Shown here piece after piece: positions 1-10,899 of a DNA stretch of 64,000 nucleotides; position 1 is the stretch's first letter; every line of letters begins with the position of its first letter. The DNA lies in assembly GCA_022376515.1 (NCBI GenBank), contig WTXI01000174.1, positions 1 to 64,000 of the forward strand, read 5' to 3'. Origin of the DNA: Lactifluus volemus (Eukaryota; Basidiomycota; Agaricomycetes; Russulales; Russulaceae). The notes under the pieces were generated by a model. The model had not been told where the DNA came from. It made no database searches and saw only the letters and a program-made list of their open reading frames with translations. The position numbers and the translations under genes were made by a program.

Positions 1-884
1 CTCCCTTTCGTCTCTGCCGACACCTTCTCGTCCACGTCCACGCCCGCGTTGTCTCACACACGCCCGCCCACGCCTGCCTCCTGAGTTGGGGATGAGGGTG
101 AGACATTCAAACTGGTGCGTCACTGACTCGTTTTTTGGGGGCATTAACAACTTGCGCCCAGGTTCACCCTACCACATCCACCGCCTCAAGCACCACCCGG
201 GGGCCGGGGTCATTCACACTACATCAAGGTGTCCGAGCGCCTGATCCCTGTGACTGGCGTTGTTGTGTGGCATCCCCCGAATGAGTCCGCACCCCCCAGC
301 TTACTCTCGTCGACAGCGATGCGCCGATGAGACCATTGTTCAGGGCCCCCAGTCCTTTCAGCATATCCTTCTTCATAGTTTTTATTAGCATAAAGATTCT
401 ACCTTACAACAATATTATATTTGGATTGATATGTGTTGAGAGCTGAACTTAGGAGGGGCAGAAAAAAAGGAATTTTTTTTAATTTAATTTGTGTGGCTCA
501 AGTCGACTGAGAGCTACAGCTAAGTCGAAGTTGCTGCTCCTGAGTAGAGAACTCGGCTAAGTCAAGCCGTTCCCGGAAAAAGCTGCGGCTTACCAAGTCG
601 GGGTGCGGCTAGCCGAGCTGCGGCAACACTAAGAGGGAGTAGGAGGGGGGTCAACGGCTTGGGGAGTGAGGGCGGCTCTAAGGGCTGCCTCAACCACGTC
701 CGGTCCATCGCCTAAGCGATGTCCTCATTGGACGTCGTCTGGGATTTTGCAGATGACTTCCATGGCCGCGTTTATTGCTTCACCTGCACCTGGAACGCCT
801 AGGGTGCGGTCGTCCTTGGCTTTGTTGAAGGACTGAAGGTCGAGAATGGGGGGATAAGACATCGAGAAAATTTCGATGGTGATG
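1..884. other. Left edge without a complete gene
   Basis: No full gene is visible. The first 350 bases are C/T-rich and an A/T-rich run lies at about 465-492. On the minus strand a clean reading frame of 40-plus codons runs from about 870 to a TGA at 725-727 and contains DDRTLGVPGAGEAINAAM. It looks like the C-terminal end of a real protein that I do not recognise. It abuts the F-box relic next to it in a different frame, so it may be a fused or captured fragment. Confidence 0.3.
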
Positions 885-1279
885 GTAAGAAGTCAAGAAG
901 GCTTGGTCAAGCGGTAATCGCAATCTGCTACGTTCTGAGGTTGATAGAAAAGGCAAAGCTCGCATATGCCAGCGATCATGGTACTCAAGAGTAGCAATAA
1001 TGTCATCCCTGAGATTATGAGTGTATAATCTGATAGGAAGGGGTAGCCAGACATCTAACATCTCCCTCTACAGAAGTACGATCTGTGCAGTGAAAGTGTA
1101 GATCGAGACGGAGAGGGGAAGAAACATGACGTATTGACAACGTTTGCCATAACCCTAGCCACAGGTCTGACTCGTTCATGGCAGCCACTTGGCAGAAGTC
1201 GGAGAATTTTAGGACAATTTCATCTGTCATTGTCACGCATGGAGAAACATCTAAGTCAGCTAGAACACGCGGTACGCAC
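885..1279 (-). pseudogene. F-box gene relic 1, N-terminal part (split by LINE)
   Basis: The minus-strand translation shows the F-box start (TDEIVLKFSDFCQVAAMN), the following SSPLRLDLHFHCTDRTSV segment and, in another frame, LDVWLPLPI and DDIIATLEYHDR. These are the first 110 or so residues of the family found intact elsewhere in the window. The relic is frameshifted and ends abruptly on its 3' side. Its 5' continuation (intron 1 and exon 1) lies beyond the LINE, from 7862. The relic at 24124-24545 is its closest paralogue and serves as the uninterrupted reference. Confidence 0.8.
1264..1279. repeat. LINE target-site duplication, left copy
   Basis: AACACGCGGTACGCAC here matches AACACGCAGTACGTAC at 7862-7877 at 14 of 16 positions; both differences are transitions. 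The paralogous unoccupied site at 24444-24459 reads AACATGCAGTACGTAC, which confirms that this is duplicated target sequence. Confidence 0.85.
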
Positions 1280-1392
1280 CTTCCTTTTTCGGCTACCACC
1301 ACCAACGGCACCAAAAGTGTCAGCTGGCGGAGGTCGTTCGAGTTAAAAAAGTAGAAGTAGTACACCTGTACCCCCTCTTTTCCTGACAGAAA

Positions 1393-3782
1393 ATGCTTGG
1401 TTGTCCTCGCGACCTGTCGAGCAGCTCCTATTCTAAGTTACCACCCGAAATGTCCGCGGAAGAACCCTCAGCCCTCGTAACACGCGAGGAACTTCTCCAG
1501 ACGTTCCTAGACGTCAGCCTCCCGTCCCTTCCTCGCCGACGCCGCATTTTCCAACGTGAGGATGTCAATGAAGAAAGGGCGAAGGCGTCCTTCCAACAAT
1601 TTGTTGACCGATACCATATGGTCGCAGATGCTATTGATGCAGGCTTTGGCCCTCGCTCAACCCTATCCCCCTCAGCCTGGGTCAAGTCTATTTCAGACAT
1701 CACGTCCCGCATCCTTTACGGAATCCGTACCACCCAACTCAATTACCCCCACTCGGGCGTGGGCCCGGACAGGCTGAATCCTTTCAAACCGGAAGATCTC
1801 GAAGTAGCAGCCCAAATTCAGGCCAACCTAGACCACCTCTCCAAAATTTTCCCACCTTCCCCGTCCTCTCCCTCGCTGGTGTGTGACCACTGTCTCCACC
1901 GTACAGACAAAAACCACGCCCTTGAACATCTCTCCCAGGAAGACTTCGAAGGAGTCCTCATGGCCACGGACAGCTCATGCGGGGCAGTCATGGACAGGAT
2001 CCTCACGATCCTAAGTGTGGACATCCAGAAGGAAGTGAACATCTGGGAGATGGACGAAAACACAAGGAGGAAGAACCTCATCAAACCCAAAATTCAGGAG
2101 GACGCGGAACTATATTATACCGCCCAGGTCAGCGTCGCACGACGGATCCAGGACGCTCGAGCCAAGGCAGATGGCGAAGAGTACTTCATGAAAAGGATGT
2201 TAGAGATTAAGAAGAAGAAGGATGCCAAGATCAAGCAGAAGACGGCAGACGCTGCCACAAGCGCAGGCCCATCCGACACCTTGGCAAGCCCATCTGCGGA
2301 CTCAGCCAGCCCATCCGCGACCTCAGTCACCCCCTCGAGGGCCTCAGTCACCCCCTCGAGGGCTGTCTCTCCTGACAGCCCCCACTCAGCCCCAGCCACC
2401 CCTGTCCCCATGATCTCGCACACCCCCCCACCGGCAGACCCAGCCACCCCCTGTCAGCGGACCTAGCCGCTGTGTTGCCTGATCCTCCTCCACCCGCAAT
2501 CGCACTTCCCCCCCCAACCTCCCACCTACCCCACCTTTCCCTTCACCGCCCCCCCTGTATCCCTGGCGGACGTCATGGCAGAGGTCAAAGCGTCGTTCAA
2601 CCTCTTGTCCGAGAGGATGAACAGGCTCAAGCACCCACCGCCACCCCCCAGGACAGGTAAGCTACCTGCACAGAACCTGGCTGATGAACCACCTCTGTTG
2701 CAGACGCCAGGGGTAGAGCCTCCGCAGCGAGGTCCCAACCTGTCCCTGAGGAGGCCACAGCCTCCACCTCAGGCCCCTCCGATTGGTGGTACTGACCAGG
2801 CACCCTGGAAGACGGTGCCACGCCGCTGCAAAGGCCCCCAACCCCGGGCCCAAGCCACTCCCTCTCTTGGTACGCTTGCACCACAACTGGGCGCCGCCCA
2901 GCCCTCGGGTCCGTCGGTCGCCCATACAGAAATCATGATACAGCGCAAACCGGATCCCCAGGATGATCCTCCCGAACGCCGGGACCCAATTCTGCTTACC
3001 CGGCAGATCTGCGCTGCTCTCAGGGCAGCCAAGTCACCCCTGATCCTCCTCTCAGGCCGGTGGGCTGCCACGTCAGCTAACTTCGTTCTTACCTTCGCAG
3101 GCCTAGTTTCTTTGACAAGGTGCTAGAAATGGAACAGGTTATAACCCAATCTTTCCCAGGGGCGATGCTAGTTCCGTCCTCGGGCCTAGCAAAGGTCACC
3201 TTTAACAGGGTCCCCACCAGAGACCCAGAGTCCAACGACTTCTTCACTGCAGACCAACTGCTAAGTGAAGTCAGACGCAACCCGATCTGCTCTGACTTGC
3301 ACATCATTCTCCAGCCGCATTGGCTGCGCCCCCAACAGTCCATTTTCAGTGCCAATTCAAGCATCTCTTTCGCTTTCCTAGACCCCGCCAGCTCCATCAC
3401 CCAAGCCATGGCGCGCTCCCACTTAGCTATGTTCGGCAAAGCCATTACCTTCAAAAGGTGGCTGGCCAAGCCACCCATGCTACAGTGCTCACGTTGCCAC
3501 AAACTGGGCCACACAGGCTCCCGCTGCACGCTTCCCAAGGACGCTCTATGCTGTCACTTGTGCGGAGGCACCCACCGAGCGATAGACCACCCCCAGAGAT
3601 GCAGGAAAGCCAGCGAACACGCTTCCCAAGGTGTGTGTGACTGCCCCATCATCTGCCTTCTGTGCAAGGAGGTGGGCCACTCAGCGAGAGACTTGTCCTG
3701 CCCTGCACGGGAGGCTTACAGAGTACCAGCACATAACGTTGCTGACCATGTGAACCTAAACCCCCCCCCCTCATCTACTTAA
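1393..3782 (+). pseudogene. LINE ORF1 (Gag-like, zinc knuckle protein), frameshifted
   Basis: Open in frame 1 from 1393 to a TAG at 2464-2466, again in frame 1 at 2575-3126, then in frame 3 at 3120-3782. At least two frame disruptions, near 2450-2570 and near 3105, break the protein. The N-terminal half is charged, followed by a Pro/Ser/Thr-rich linker. The end holds three Cys/His knuckles: CSRCHKLGHTGSRC (CX2CX4HX4C), a variant beginning CCHLCGGTH, and CLLCKEVGHSARDLSC (CX2CX4HX6C). In this class ORF1 proteins bind the element's RNA and form the particle that carries it to the target. The stop at 3780-3782 overlaps the ATG of the endonuclease frame, suggesting reinitiation between the two ORFs. 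Confidence 0.8.
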
Positions 3783-6061
3783 TGGCGTGTGTCAACCTTC
3801 TATATGTCAATATGTGCCGCCGGAACGCGGCAACCCACTCCCTCCTCAACACGAACACACGAGCAGACATCATCCTGGTTCAAGAACCATGGTACGACAA
3901 AATTGGCACAACCCGCTCGGACTCAGACCCTGAAGGGGTCGACATCCTGGGTGGGGCGGCCAACCCAAAATGGGACTGCATATACCCTAAGACCAAGCGA
4001 GGCGTATGATGCAAAGTCATGGCTACCGCCGCATCACTTCGACTCACTTCAACATCACCAACCACCTGGACTTGACTTCAAACCACCACATTCTCACTCT
4101 GGACGTCCATCTGGGCTCCAGTTCCTTCCGCGCCATCAACATATATCATGATACGAGCCACCGCCCCTCGCTAGGCAACATCCTCAACCTCGAAACAAAC
4201 CCCGAGATCCCCACGATGTGGTGGGGACTTCAACACCCATTCTCATTCCTGGTCGCCCCCTGGTATCCGGTCCTCCCCCTGGGCAGATGATTTGGAAGAA
4301 TGGGCTTTCAGCCAGAACCTGGCTCTAGCCACCCCCCCAGGCCTCCTGACCCGGAGAGGAGAAGGTAACCAGTGCGACACGACAATAGACCTGATATGGA
4401 CCAATGCCGCCGCCATCCTCGATGACACCTTCCAGGACCCGATCATCGACTTGCAGCCTCCATAGGCTCAGACCATGCCGGCATCTGGTCCACCTACCAG
4501 CACATCCTGGAATCAGCGATCAACCCCCTGCCGCAGCGCACCCGGTTTGTCATCGCAGACGAGGCAAGGGAGCTCTGGATCCGCTGGTTCCTTGAGGGTG
4601 TCCTTGTATCCCTCCCCCCCTCAACTCGTGGAAGACATAGACTGAGCTGCACTTCAACTCACCCAAGACATCGAACGAACGAGCATGGCCTCGTTCGAGA
4701 TGCGAAAACAGTTCTCGCCCAAAGGGGCTTCGTGGTGGGACGATGCGTGCGATCGGGTGGCAGCGGTCGCTGGGACACTCAGGAGCCCGAGGCTCGCAAA
4801 GCCGCCAACAAATCCCTCAGGAAAGAGGTCACAGCAGCAAAACGCCGTTGGGCCAATGACTTCCTCCACGACGCCTCCTCAGAACGCTTATGGATGGCAG
4901 CCAAATGGCGCTTTGGCAGGCGCCAACGCCTCATCCCAGCTTTGATGACGGCGGCCGGCTTGTCAGACCAACCAGACCACATGGCCACTGCCCTAAGCCA
5001 ACGCTTCTTCAACCCCTACCCTCAATTGTCCCAGAGATCTTCCCGGACGACCCACCCCATGCAGAGCCCCGCCCACATGCTCCCATTACCATTACGGAGA
5101 TCGCAGACGCGCTGGGCCCCACAAGCAACAAGTCAGCCCCAGGCCCGTCAGGGCACAACTACAAACTTGTTAAGTGGGCTTTCGCTGCATCCCCAGAGCG
5201 TTTTCAAGCTCTGTTTGAAGCATGCCTACAGGTTGGACACCACCTGCTACATTGGAAATCAGCCACAATTGCCGTCGTTCCCAAACCGGGCAAGGAGAAC
5301 TACAGTCTCCCGAAATGCTACCGCCCAGTGGCCCTCCTTGAGTGTTTGGGAAGCTCTTGGAGAAGGTAGTCGCGAAACGACTCACCCACGATATCACCGC
5401 CCTAGGCCTCATTCCCACCACCCAATTTGGGGCATGTCCGTTCTCCTCCATGACGACGCGGGCCTCTGCCTCACCCACGACGTAGAGATGGCACATGCTC
5501 TGGGAGGGGTGTGGGCACTCTGTTATTTGACATCCAGGGATTCTTCGACAATGTCAACCATGCAAGACTCTCGGCCCTAGTCCGCTCACTCGGCTTCTCC
5601 CCGCAAATCTGCAAATGGACGTCGTCCTTTCTCCGGACAGGACTGTTCGTTTACGGTTTAACAATTACTCCTCGGAGGACATCGAGCTGGAGATGGGCAC
5701 GCCGCAAGGCTCCCCCATCTCCCCTATCTTGGCTATTATCTATGCCTCCCTGCTACTTCACCTGGCTAGATCTTGGGCTAATGCTACCTTCCTCATGTAC
5801 ATTGACGATGGCAACATCTTCGCCAGAGCACCCACATACCACATCCTGGCTCAGAGACTCAAAGACTGCTACATGGCTTGTCACACCTGGTGCCAGATGG
5901 CAGGGCTGACCATTGAACCAGAGAAAACGGAGGTTCTCTTTTTCTCCTGCCGCCGCGCCAACCCAATCACCCACGGGGATCGCCCCGTCTCAGTGCTACT
6001 CCCAGATCAGGCGCCCAAACTTCGTACTCGGTCGCGGCTTCAGATCATGTTCGCTACCTAG
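3782..6061 (+). pseudogene. LINE ORF2 endonuclease and reverse transcriptase region, broken
   Basis: Frame 2 from 3782 carries the endonuclease start (NLLYVNMCRRNAATHSLL, ADIILVQEPWYD). After a stop at 4009 the domain continues in other frames with HILTLDVHLG, GDFNTH near 4225 and SDHAGIW near 4470, the conserved Asn/Asp/His positions of this nuclease family. The RT follows: KSAPGPSG and WKSATIAVVPKPGK in frame 3 up to 5369, DIQGFFDNVNH with the first catalytic Asp at 5525-5560, then GTPQGSPISP and the catalytic MYIDDGN in frame 2 at 5695-5815. At least five frame changes or stops separate these motifs. The motifs themselves are intact, so decay is recent or mostly by small indels. Confidence 0.82.
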
Positions 6062-6138
6062 GGCTACACTTCGACCACAAGCTCTCTTGGGACAAACACA
6101 TCTCTGTAGTTGCTTCTAGGACAAAAAGCTCGCTTAAG

Positions 6139-7668
6139 GTGCTCCAGCTTCTAGGCAACTCCGTGAGAGGACTCAACCATGGCAGCTGGCATTTCACCTT
6201 CAATGCAATTTGCATTCCAGCGCTAACTTACGGTGCCCCCATTTGGTTCAGGGGTCAACAGAAACACATCAAGACGCTCCAAACAGTACAAAACGCAGCT
6301 GTTGGGATCATCACAGGCGCTTTCAGAAGCACACCCCGAGAACCACTACACCAACTGATAGTCATCCCGCCAATCCATATCCGGTTACAGAGACTAGCTA
6401 CCCAAGCCGCGATACGTATACTCACCCTTCCAAAGAGCTCCCCAGTCCTCCAAAGACTAGGCCCACTTTGGTGCTCGGTGGAGGGCAGTGGCGTCCCGCT
6501 TCCTTACCCGATGCCGGCACGATTACCCGACACTTGCATCCGCAGGCTCAGCTCCCACGTCCCAACAGAGAGCCGGCTACCACCTTGCCTTGATCACCCC
6601 CCCTGGAAAAGGTGTACACCCCCAGCAGACCGTTTTACGATCACTCACAACCTGTGCAAGGGCAAGGACCGTAAACGCTTGACCAACATGATCTCCAGGG
6701 CCCACTACGGCCGGAAGGACCAGATCCTGGTCTACTGCCGTGGCTTAGGGCCCAACACAGCACAAACATCCCCTTTGTGGATGGGCACAGCAATCGGTTA
6801 CAGGAATGGGAGGGAAACAACTTCCCACAACCCCATCCTCGGCCAGAACGCCTCACACAGGGACGCAGCATTCGCGGCACTTGCAGCTGTGGCGGAGCTG
6901 GCTAGAGATATGCTTGCCATCTCCCACTCCCCGTCAGTCATCTTATACACAGCTGACCAACATATTATTCCATGGTGCCAGGCCACCATTAGGCACGACA
7001 ACGCTGCGGCATGCAAAGTGGTGTGTGACACCATTGCCGACATCCTCGACACGTACCCCACAACCTCAATAGCTATCCACTGGGTCCCGGGCACGGCTAG
7101 CTTCGCCCCTTTACAGCGCCTCCAGCAAACAGCGATGGAGACTGCAACCAACGCCCAGCCCCCAGCCCACGACGCCCCTCTCACGATCGCAGCCCTCCGC
7201 ACCAAGACCAAGCACGACGCCCTCGCGAAATGGGAACAAGTCTGGCTCAGAGACCCCCGCCACAACCCCACGTACTGGGCCCTACACCACCCACCATCGG
7301 GTGATCCCCCAGAGTTCATGACAGGGATTGCCGGTTTTGCTCGACCGGTATTTTGTACTGCTATTAGACTCCTTACTGAGCACGCTTTCACAGGGGAATA
7401 CAACGCCAGACATCAGCCAAGGGCCCCTGACCCTCACGACTGTCTTTGTGGACAGGCGGCCCTTCAGACCCCGCTCCACGTTATCTGCAACTGCCCCCTC
7501 TTCACAGGGGTGCGTGAACGATTCCTCAGACCAGTAGCCCCTAACCTTTCACCCAACATCATATTTGGGACTGAAGCGGGCAGCGCAGCCCTCGCGAAAT
7601 TCATCGAAGAGACACAAGCGTGTGTCCGACCCCGGAGACATGCCGCCTTACCAGAAGACTTTGGCTGA
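6139..7668 (+). pseudogene. LINE ORF2 C-terminal half: RT thumb, RNase H-like region, Cys/His tail
   Basis: A 509-codon open frame without an obvious start of its own, best read as the intact 3' half of ORF2. The first part (FNAICIPALTYGAPIWF) is the conserved post-RT region. Around residues 195-335 the pattern resembles RNase H (HRDAAFAALAAV, VILYTADQHI, IAIHWVPGTA), but the first catalytic Asp expected in an IYTDGS-like strand is replaced (ILVYCRGLG), so the nuclease is probably inactive or degenerate. A terminal cluster CLCGQ..HVICNCP matches the Cys/His motif at the end of many fungal LINEs. The frame ends at a TGA just before the 3' UTR. Confidence 0.75.
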
Positions 7669-7863
7669 GCGCCTTGGGCGATCGCCGGCCCAGATACTCT
7701 TCCTTCCACCCCCCACACACATCCACCCTTTACATACATTGTACCCCCCCCGACACCAGGTCGCTTAGTTAGGTAGATAGCATACGTGGCCAAGCGCGTC
7801 TTTGTTCCATGTAAACATGCAGCACTATATAAATGCTGATTCAAAAAAAAAAAAAAAAAAAAA
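7669..7863 (+). other. LINE 3' UTR and poly(A) tail
   Basis: A 174-bp untranslated tail ends in an uninterrupted run of 21 A at 7843-7863. The last two A may belong to the target duplication. A pure A-run shows that the insertion arose by target-primed reverse transcription of a polyadenylated RNA. Confidence 0.85.
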
Positions 7864-7877
7864 CACGCAGTACGTAC
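7862..7877. repeat. LINE target-site duplication, right copy
   Basis: Partner of the copy at 1264-1279. Sequence beyond it (TAGTTGTGACTCGGGATGTA) matches the paralogue from 24460 onward, confirming the right boundary of the LINE. Confidence 0.85.
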
Positions 7878-7990
7878 TAGTTGTGACTCGGGATGTAAGC
7901 AAAAGACGTATGATTACTTCCCGTATCATTCGCCCACTTTTAAGGGTCATCTACTATGATAGGAGGAAGTTCGAGGCACGCCAGAGGTCT
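7878..7990 (-). pseudogene. F-box gene relic 1, intron 1 and exon 1 remnant
   Basis: Collinear with the short 5' intron and exon 1 of the intact paralogue at 43.5-45.0 kb. The splice donor position reads ATACGT on the minus strand where intact family members have GTACGT or GTATGT. The same change occurs in the paralogous relic near 24.5 kb, so the donor was lost before the two relics separated. Confidence 0.6.
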
Positions 7991-8059
7991 GAATGAGAGA
8001 CGCTAATAAGAGTGGAGTGCTTGAAAGCCAGTTACTTCTGAACTACGTATACCATAAGC

Positions 8060-8190
8060 GGAAATGTTACAGATCTGGAGGCAGAAAGAGCTGAAGATGG
8101 TATATCTTGTAGATGACACTGGGCGCGAAGTCAGTAAGGATAGAAGAACGCATTTTATTTGCAGCTCTAATAGCAATCCCATAACGCCAA
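8060..8190 (-). repeat. Conserved 3' flanking block of the F-box family, copy 1
   Basis: About 130 bp containing CTTGTAGATGACAC, GGCGCGAAGTCAGTAAG and TTGCAGCTCTA on the plus strand. Similar blocks lie just 3' of F-box genes at about 24.64-24.77, 33.55-33.69, 38.64-38.81 and 43.36-43.47 kb. Translations contain stops in some copies, so this is more likely a 3' UTR or regulatory block than a coding exon. Confidence 0.6.
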
Positions 8191-9765
8191 AAGCGTGGCA
8201 GGCGGTGGATGGCAATAGGGTGACCGTGCAGCGATGAATCGTTCTATATCTCGGCCCTCGAATACGTCTTGCAATTGACTTTGGATGAGGTAGATATTTT
8301 GGAGTTCAGGTGACAACTCGGTGACACTTTCCCGAGTGTGTCCTAGCAGAGAACATAGGAAACCAAACCGCAGGGTCCGAACAGCGGTGAATGGGCGAAA
8401 CAGTACGAGTCACTCAGAATTGATCCTCATGTCCTCGAAACCCAGGTCCTCCGAAAACGAATCCGAGCCGTACTCAAAAAAGGAATAGTCGCTCCTGATG
8501 TCACTGGAAAGTAGTGGGGAAAGGGTGCATATCTGTCCCATAGATGGGGTTTGGTAATCTGGCTCCTGAAAGAAAGAAGGGTTGAGCATTTTGGAGAAAA
8601 AATCTGCGCCCTCTAACTAGTAAAGTCGGATGTCGACATCATGAAAGCTGAAAGTCACCTCTGCACAATGGAAGGGCACGGCCCGAGCAGGAGTGGGTGA
8701 GTGATGACTTGTCAGATGTCAAACACGCGCGGTTCATACTCGTACGTGATCGCGAGAGCTTGAGATGTGGGACCTCTATTTGAGCCAAGAGGTTCTCCGA
8801 GTACTCGTTGGAACCTTGAAACTTGAGCACTGTAAGAATAGGGAGGACGGCGCCTGTGAGTAAGGGTAGGGGTGCAAGTCGGATCGCTCCGAGTTTTTCG
8901 AACCAGATTTCAAGGTACGTGAGCTTGGTCAGGACCGTCAGGGTGGAGAGGACAGTGACCATCGTCTCAGGTGAAACATAACCACGTTTGGGTATCTGTT
9001 GGGGGTGGAGCTCGGAAAGGTCATTGCGGGAAAAAGAAGCTGAGGTAACATCGGTAATGGAAGACCCCTCAAAGTGAGTGATTGTAGGCGTCCACCAAAG
9101 TGTTGAGACGCGACCCGGATCTCGCGGATTCAGCGGACCGGAAACCGCGGAACGCACGCTTATATCATCTCTTACCATATTTAGCTTACCTGTGACATAA
9201 CGCTATCTAATCTCGCAGGTACTTATGATCTATGAATAAAGTCTTGTTGCCTACGACTGACTGAACGCTATCTAATCTCACAGGCGATCATCTAAGCCAT
9301 TGTATCGACACTAAGAACGTAACGTAACGGGAAGCGCGCTGTGGTTCAAGCCCCGACCAAAGATTACTCAACTCTAATGCAAGGACATGTCAGCACCGGG
9401 AATGGCTTATGCATCACTGTGGGCAGCCTCCCACAGTCTTCACTTGATATCGTGAAATGTATTTTGCATATGCAGTCACGCTGCTCCAGTGCAGGAACGA
9501 TGTTATCCTGAAGATTGTGACAGGATATCTCGATAGGAAGGTTCGGCCATACTTCCAACATCGTCATAGGAGTTTTTGCCTGAATAAAAAACACGCGGAT
9601 GAGAAAACGATGTATCGCCATCTTTGGAATATGTGCACAAACCATCGCTCCGACAGAGTATACGGCTCGGAAGCAACCACTTGGCGACAGAAGTCGAAAA
9701 TCCTTAGAAGAATTTCGTCTTGGAGGATGCTGAAATCGTCAGGAAATTTCGTCTAGAACAGACAA
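8191..9765 (-). pseudogene. F-box gene relic 2, chimeric and LTR-broken
   Basis: Minus-strand fragments cover most of an F-box/LRR protein: LEVWPNLPIEISCHNLQDN (9.5 kb), RNDLSELHPQQIPKRGYVSP (9.0 kb) and the C-terminal region near 8.3 kb. From about 8330 upward the DNA follows the intact gene at 30.1-31.6 kb almost base for base. Below that point (8191-8320) it follows the 24.8/33.7-kb subgroup instead, so the gene is a recombinant of two paralogues. It is interrupted by a 210-bp solo LTR at 9101-9310 and has further frameshifts. It cannot encode a full protein. Confidence 0.82.
9101..9310 (+). mobile_element. Short solo LTR (family C), 210 bp
   Basis: Starts TGTTGAGACG and ends GTATCGACA. 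Flanks are CAAAG (left) and CTAAG (right); the empty site in the paralogue at about 31.04 kb reads CCACCTAAGAACG, so the target was CTAAG and one base of the left copy has changed. It contains GAATAAAGTC, a possible polyadenylation signal, and the 21-bp AACGCTATCTAATCTC(G/A)CAGG twice, at 9199 and 9264. The small size fits a Copia-type or TRIM-type LTR; the superfamily cannot be fixed without an internal region. Confidence 0.7.
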
Positions 9766-10899
9766 GTCACCACCGTAGGCACTAAAAATAACTTGAAACA
9801 TGATATACGATGTCTCATGAATGAAGCTTGAATGGGGCTGATGAACGTTCGGGTTAAGTTGGCTTACACGTGCACAGGAGTTTCATTCTCCGCCAACCGG
9901 TGTTGGTCCGGCTTGGCGGTGGTTGCCCGTGTCGAGCCGATTCGAGTCACCGGATTGAGGACACCTATCTGATGACCCAAATACATCACAAGTAAGATGT
10001 CAGTATAAGAGGTGAACTACCACAGCTAGCAGTCAGGAAGGGGTGGGTATGGGAAGCAAGCTAGGGGCTTCTCACTGGTCTACACCGTGGCAAGAGCGGT
10101 AGACTCTGTAAGAACAGCGTCCAAGTCTTTGGAATAACCATTGATACCTAATGTGTTGAGTGTGTACAACGTGCACGCGTGTCATCTGATGTATCAAACA
10201 AAGAAGAGGGGTTGACAGGGTAAGGCGCGGAGACAAATATAGAAAGTACGGAAAGCGGTTCACGATCATACGTGATAACGCACGGAAGCAGAGGCGTGCT
10301 ACGAGGCGTGCATAGCCGGGCTCACCATGCACATGCCATCCTTGACCTCGTACAGATCGACACATTACCACCCGGGCCGCTTCACACGCTCCATGTCGAG
10401 CGCACAGTCGTTTCGTCATCCATATCCTCCTTGTCATCGCCACCACCAGTATTCTCCACCTCTGCCTAGGATACTAGTATACATGTCACATGAGGGCATG
10501 CTGAAGCGAGTGACGCCGGTGATGATCGGTGCCCAAGCATTGTGCCGGTCGCCGGTGGAGTGCTGAGACCACCACCGCCATGGGCGCCCATTGCCCCATC
10601 GTGCGGCAGGGGACCAAATGAATTGATATAGATTAGTTCGACATATTACCGACCTGTACATTCGAAATCAGTGGACATGCTGTTATGGTGATAATACGGA
10701 ACTAGACGTACGTTGGCATAATGCGAGTAGATATAAAACTTGGATGTTACACTGTTAGACCAGTTACAGCGACGCAGGGAATATAGATGATAGTGGTTAT
10801 TTCGTGGGACATGGGATCGAAAATAGACAAGGCGGAAGATAAAAACCGATGGACAATAATTGAGATGAGCGCTACGTAGGACGTGGCGGCAAGTGTTGG
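9766..10899. other. Intergenic block duplicated at 31.58-32.69 kb
   Basis: No full gene. The block is collinear over its length with 31581-32690, sharing for example AATGAAGCTTGAATGGGGCT near its left end and GAGATGAGCGCTACGTA near its right end. On the minus strand near 10.38-10.46 kb a short coding-like stretch ends in an acidic tail (GGGDDKEDMDDETTV then stop) that stays in frame in the 32.2-kb copy. It may be the end of a small unrecognised gene carried along with the F-box genes. Confidence 0.6.

Larger units (their letters stand above)
1280..7861 (+). mobile_element. Non-LTR retrotransposon (LINE, Tad1/I-like), decayed
   Basis: A complete-length LINE with target-site duplications on both sides and a 3' poly(A) tail. 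The order is a 5' UTR of about 110 bp, an ORF1 with zinc knuckles, an apurinic-type endonuclease, a reverse transcriptase with YIDD, a thumb/RNase H-like region and a C-terminal Cys/His cluster. It lies at the exon 2/intron 1 border of an F-box relic, in the orientation opposite to that gene. ORF1 and the endonuclease-RT part are broken by frameshifts and stops, so the copy cannot move itself, although the last 509 codons are open. Domain order and the RNase H-like tail suggest the fungal Tad1/I group; that placement is inference. Confidence 0.88.
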
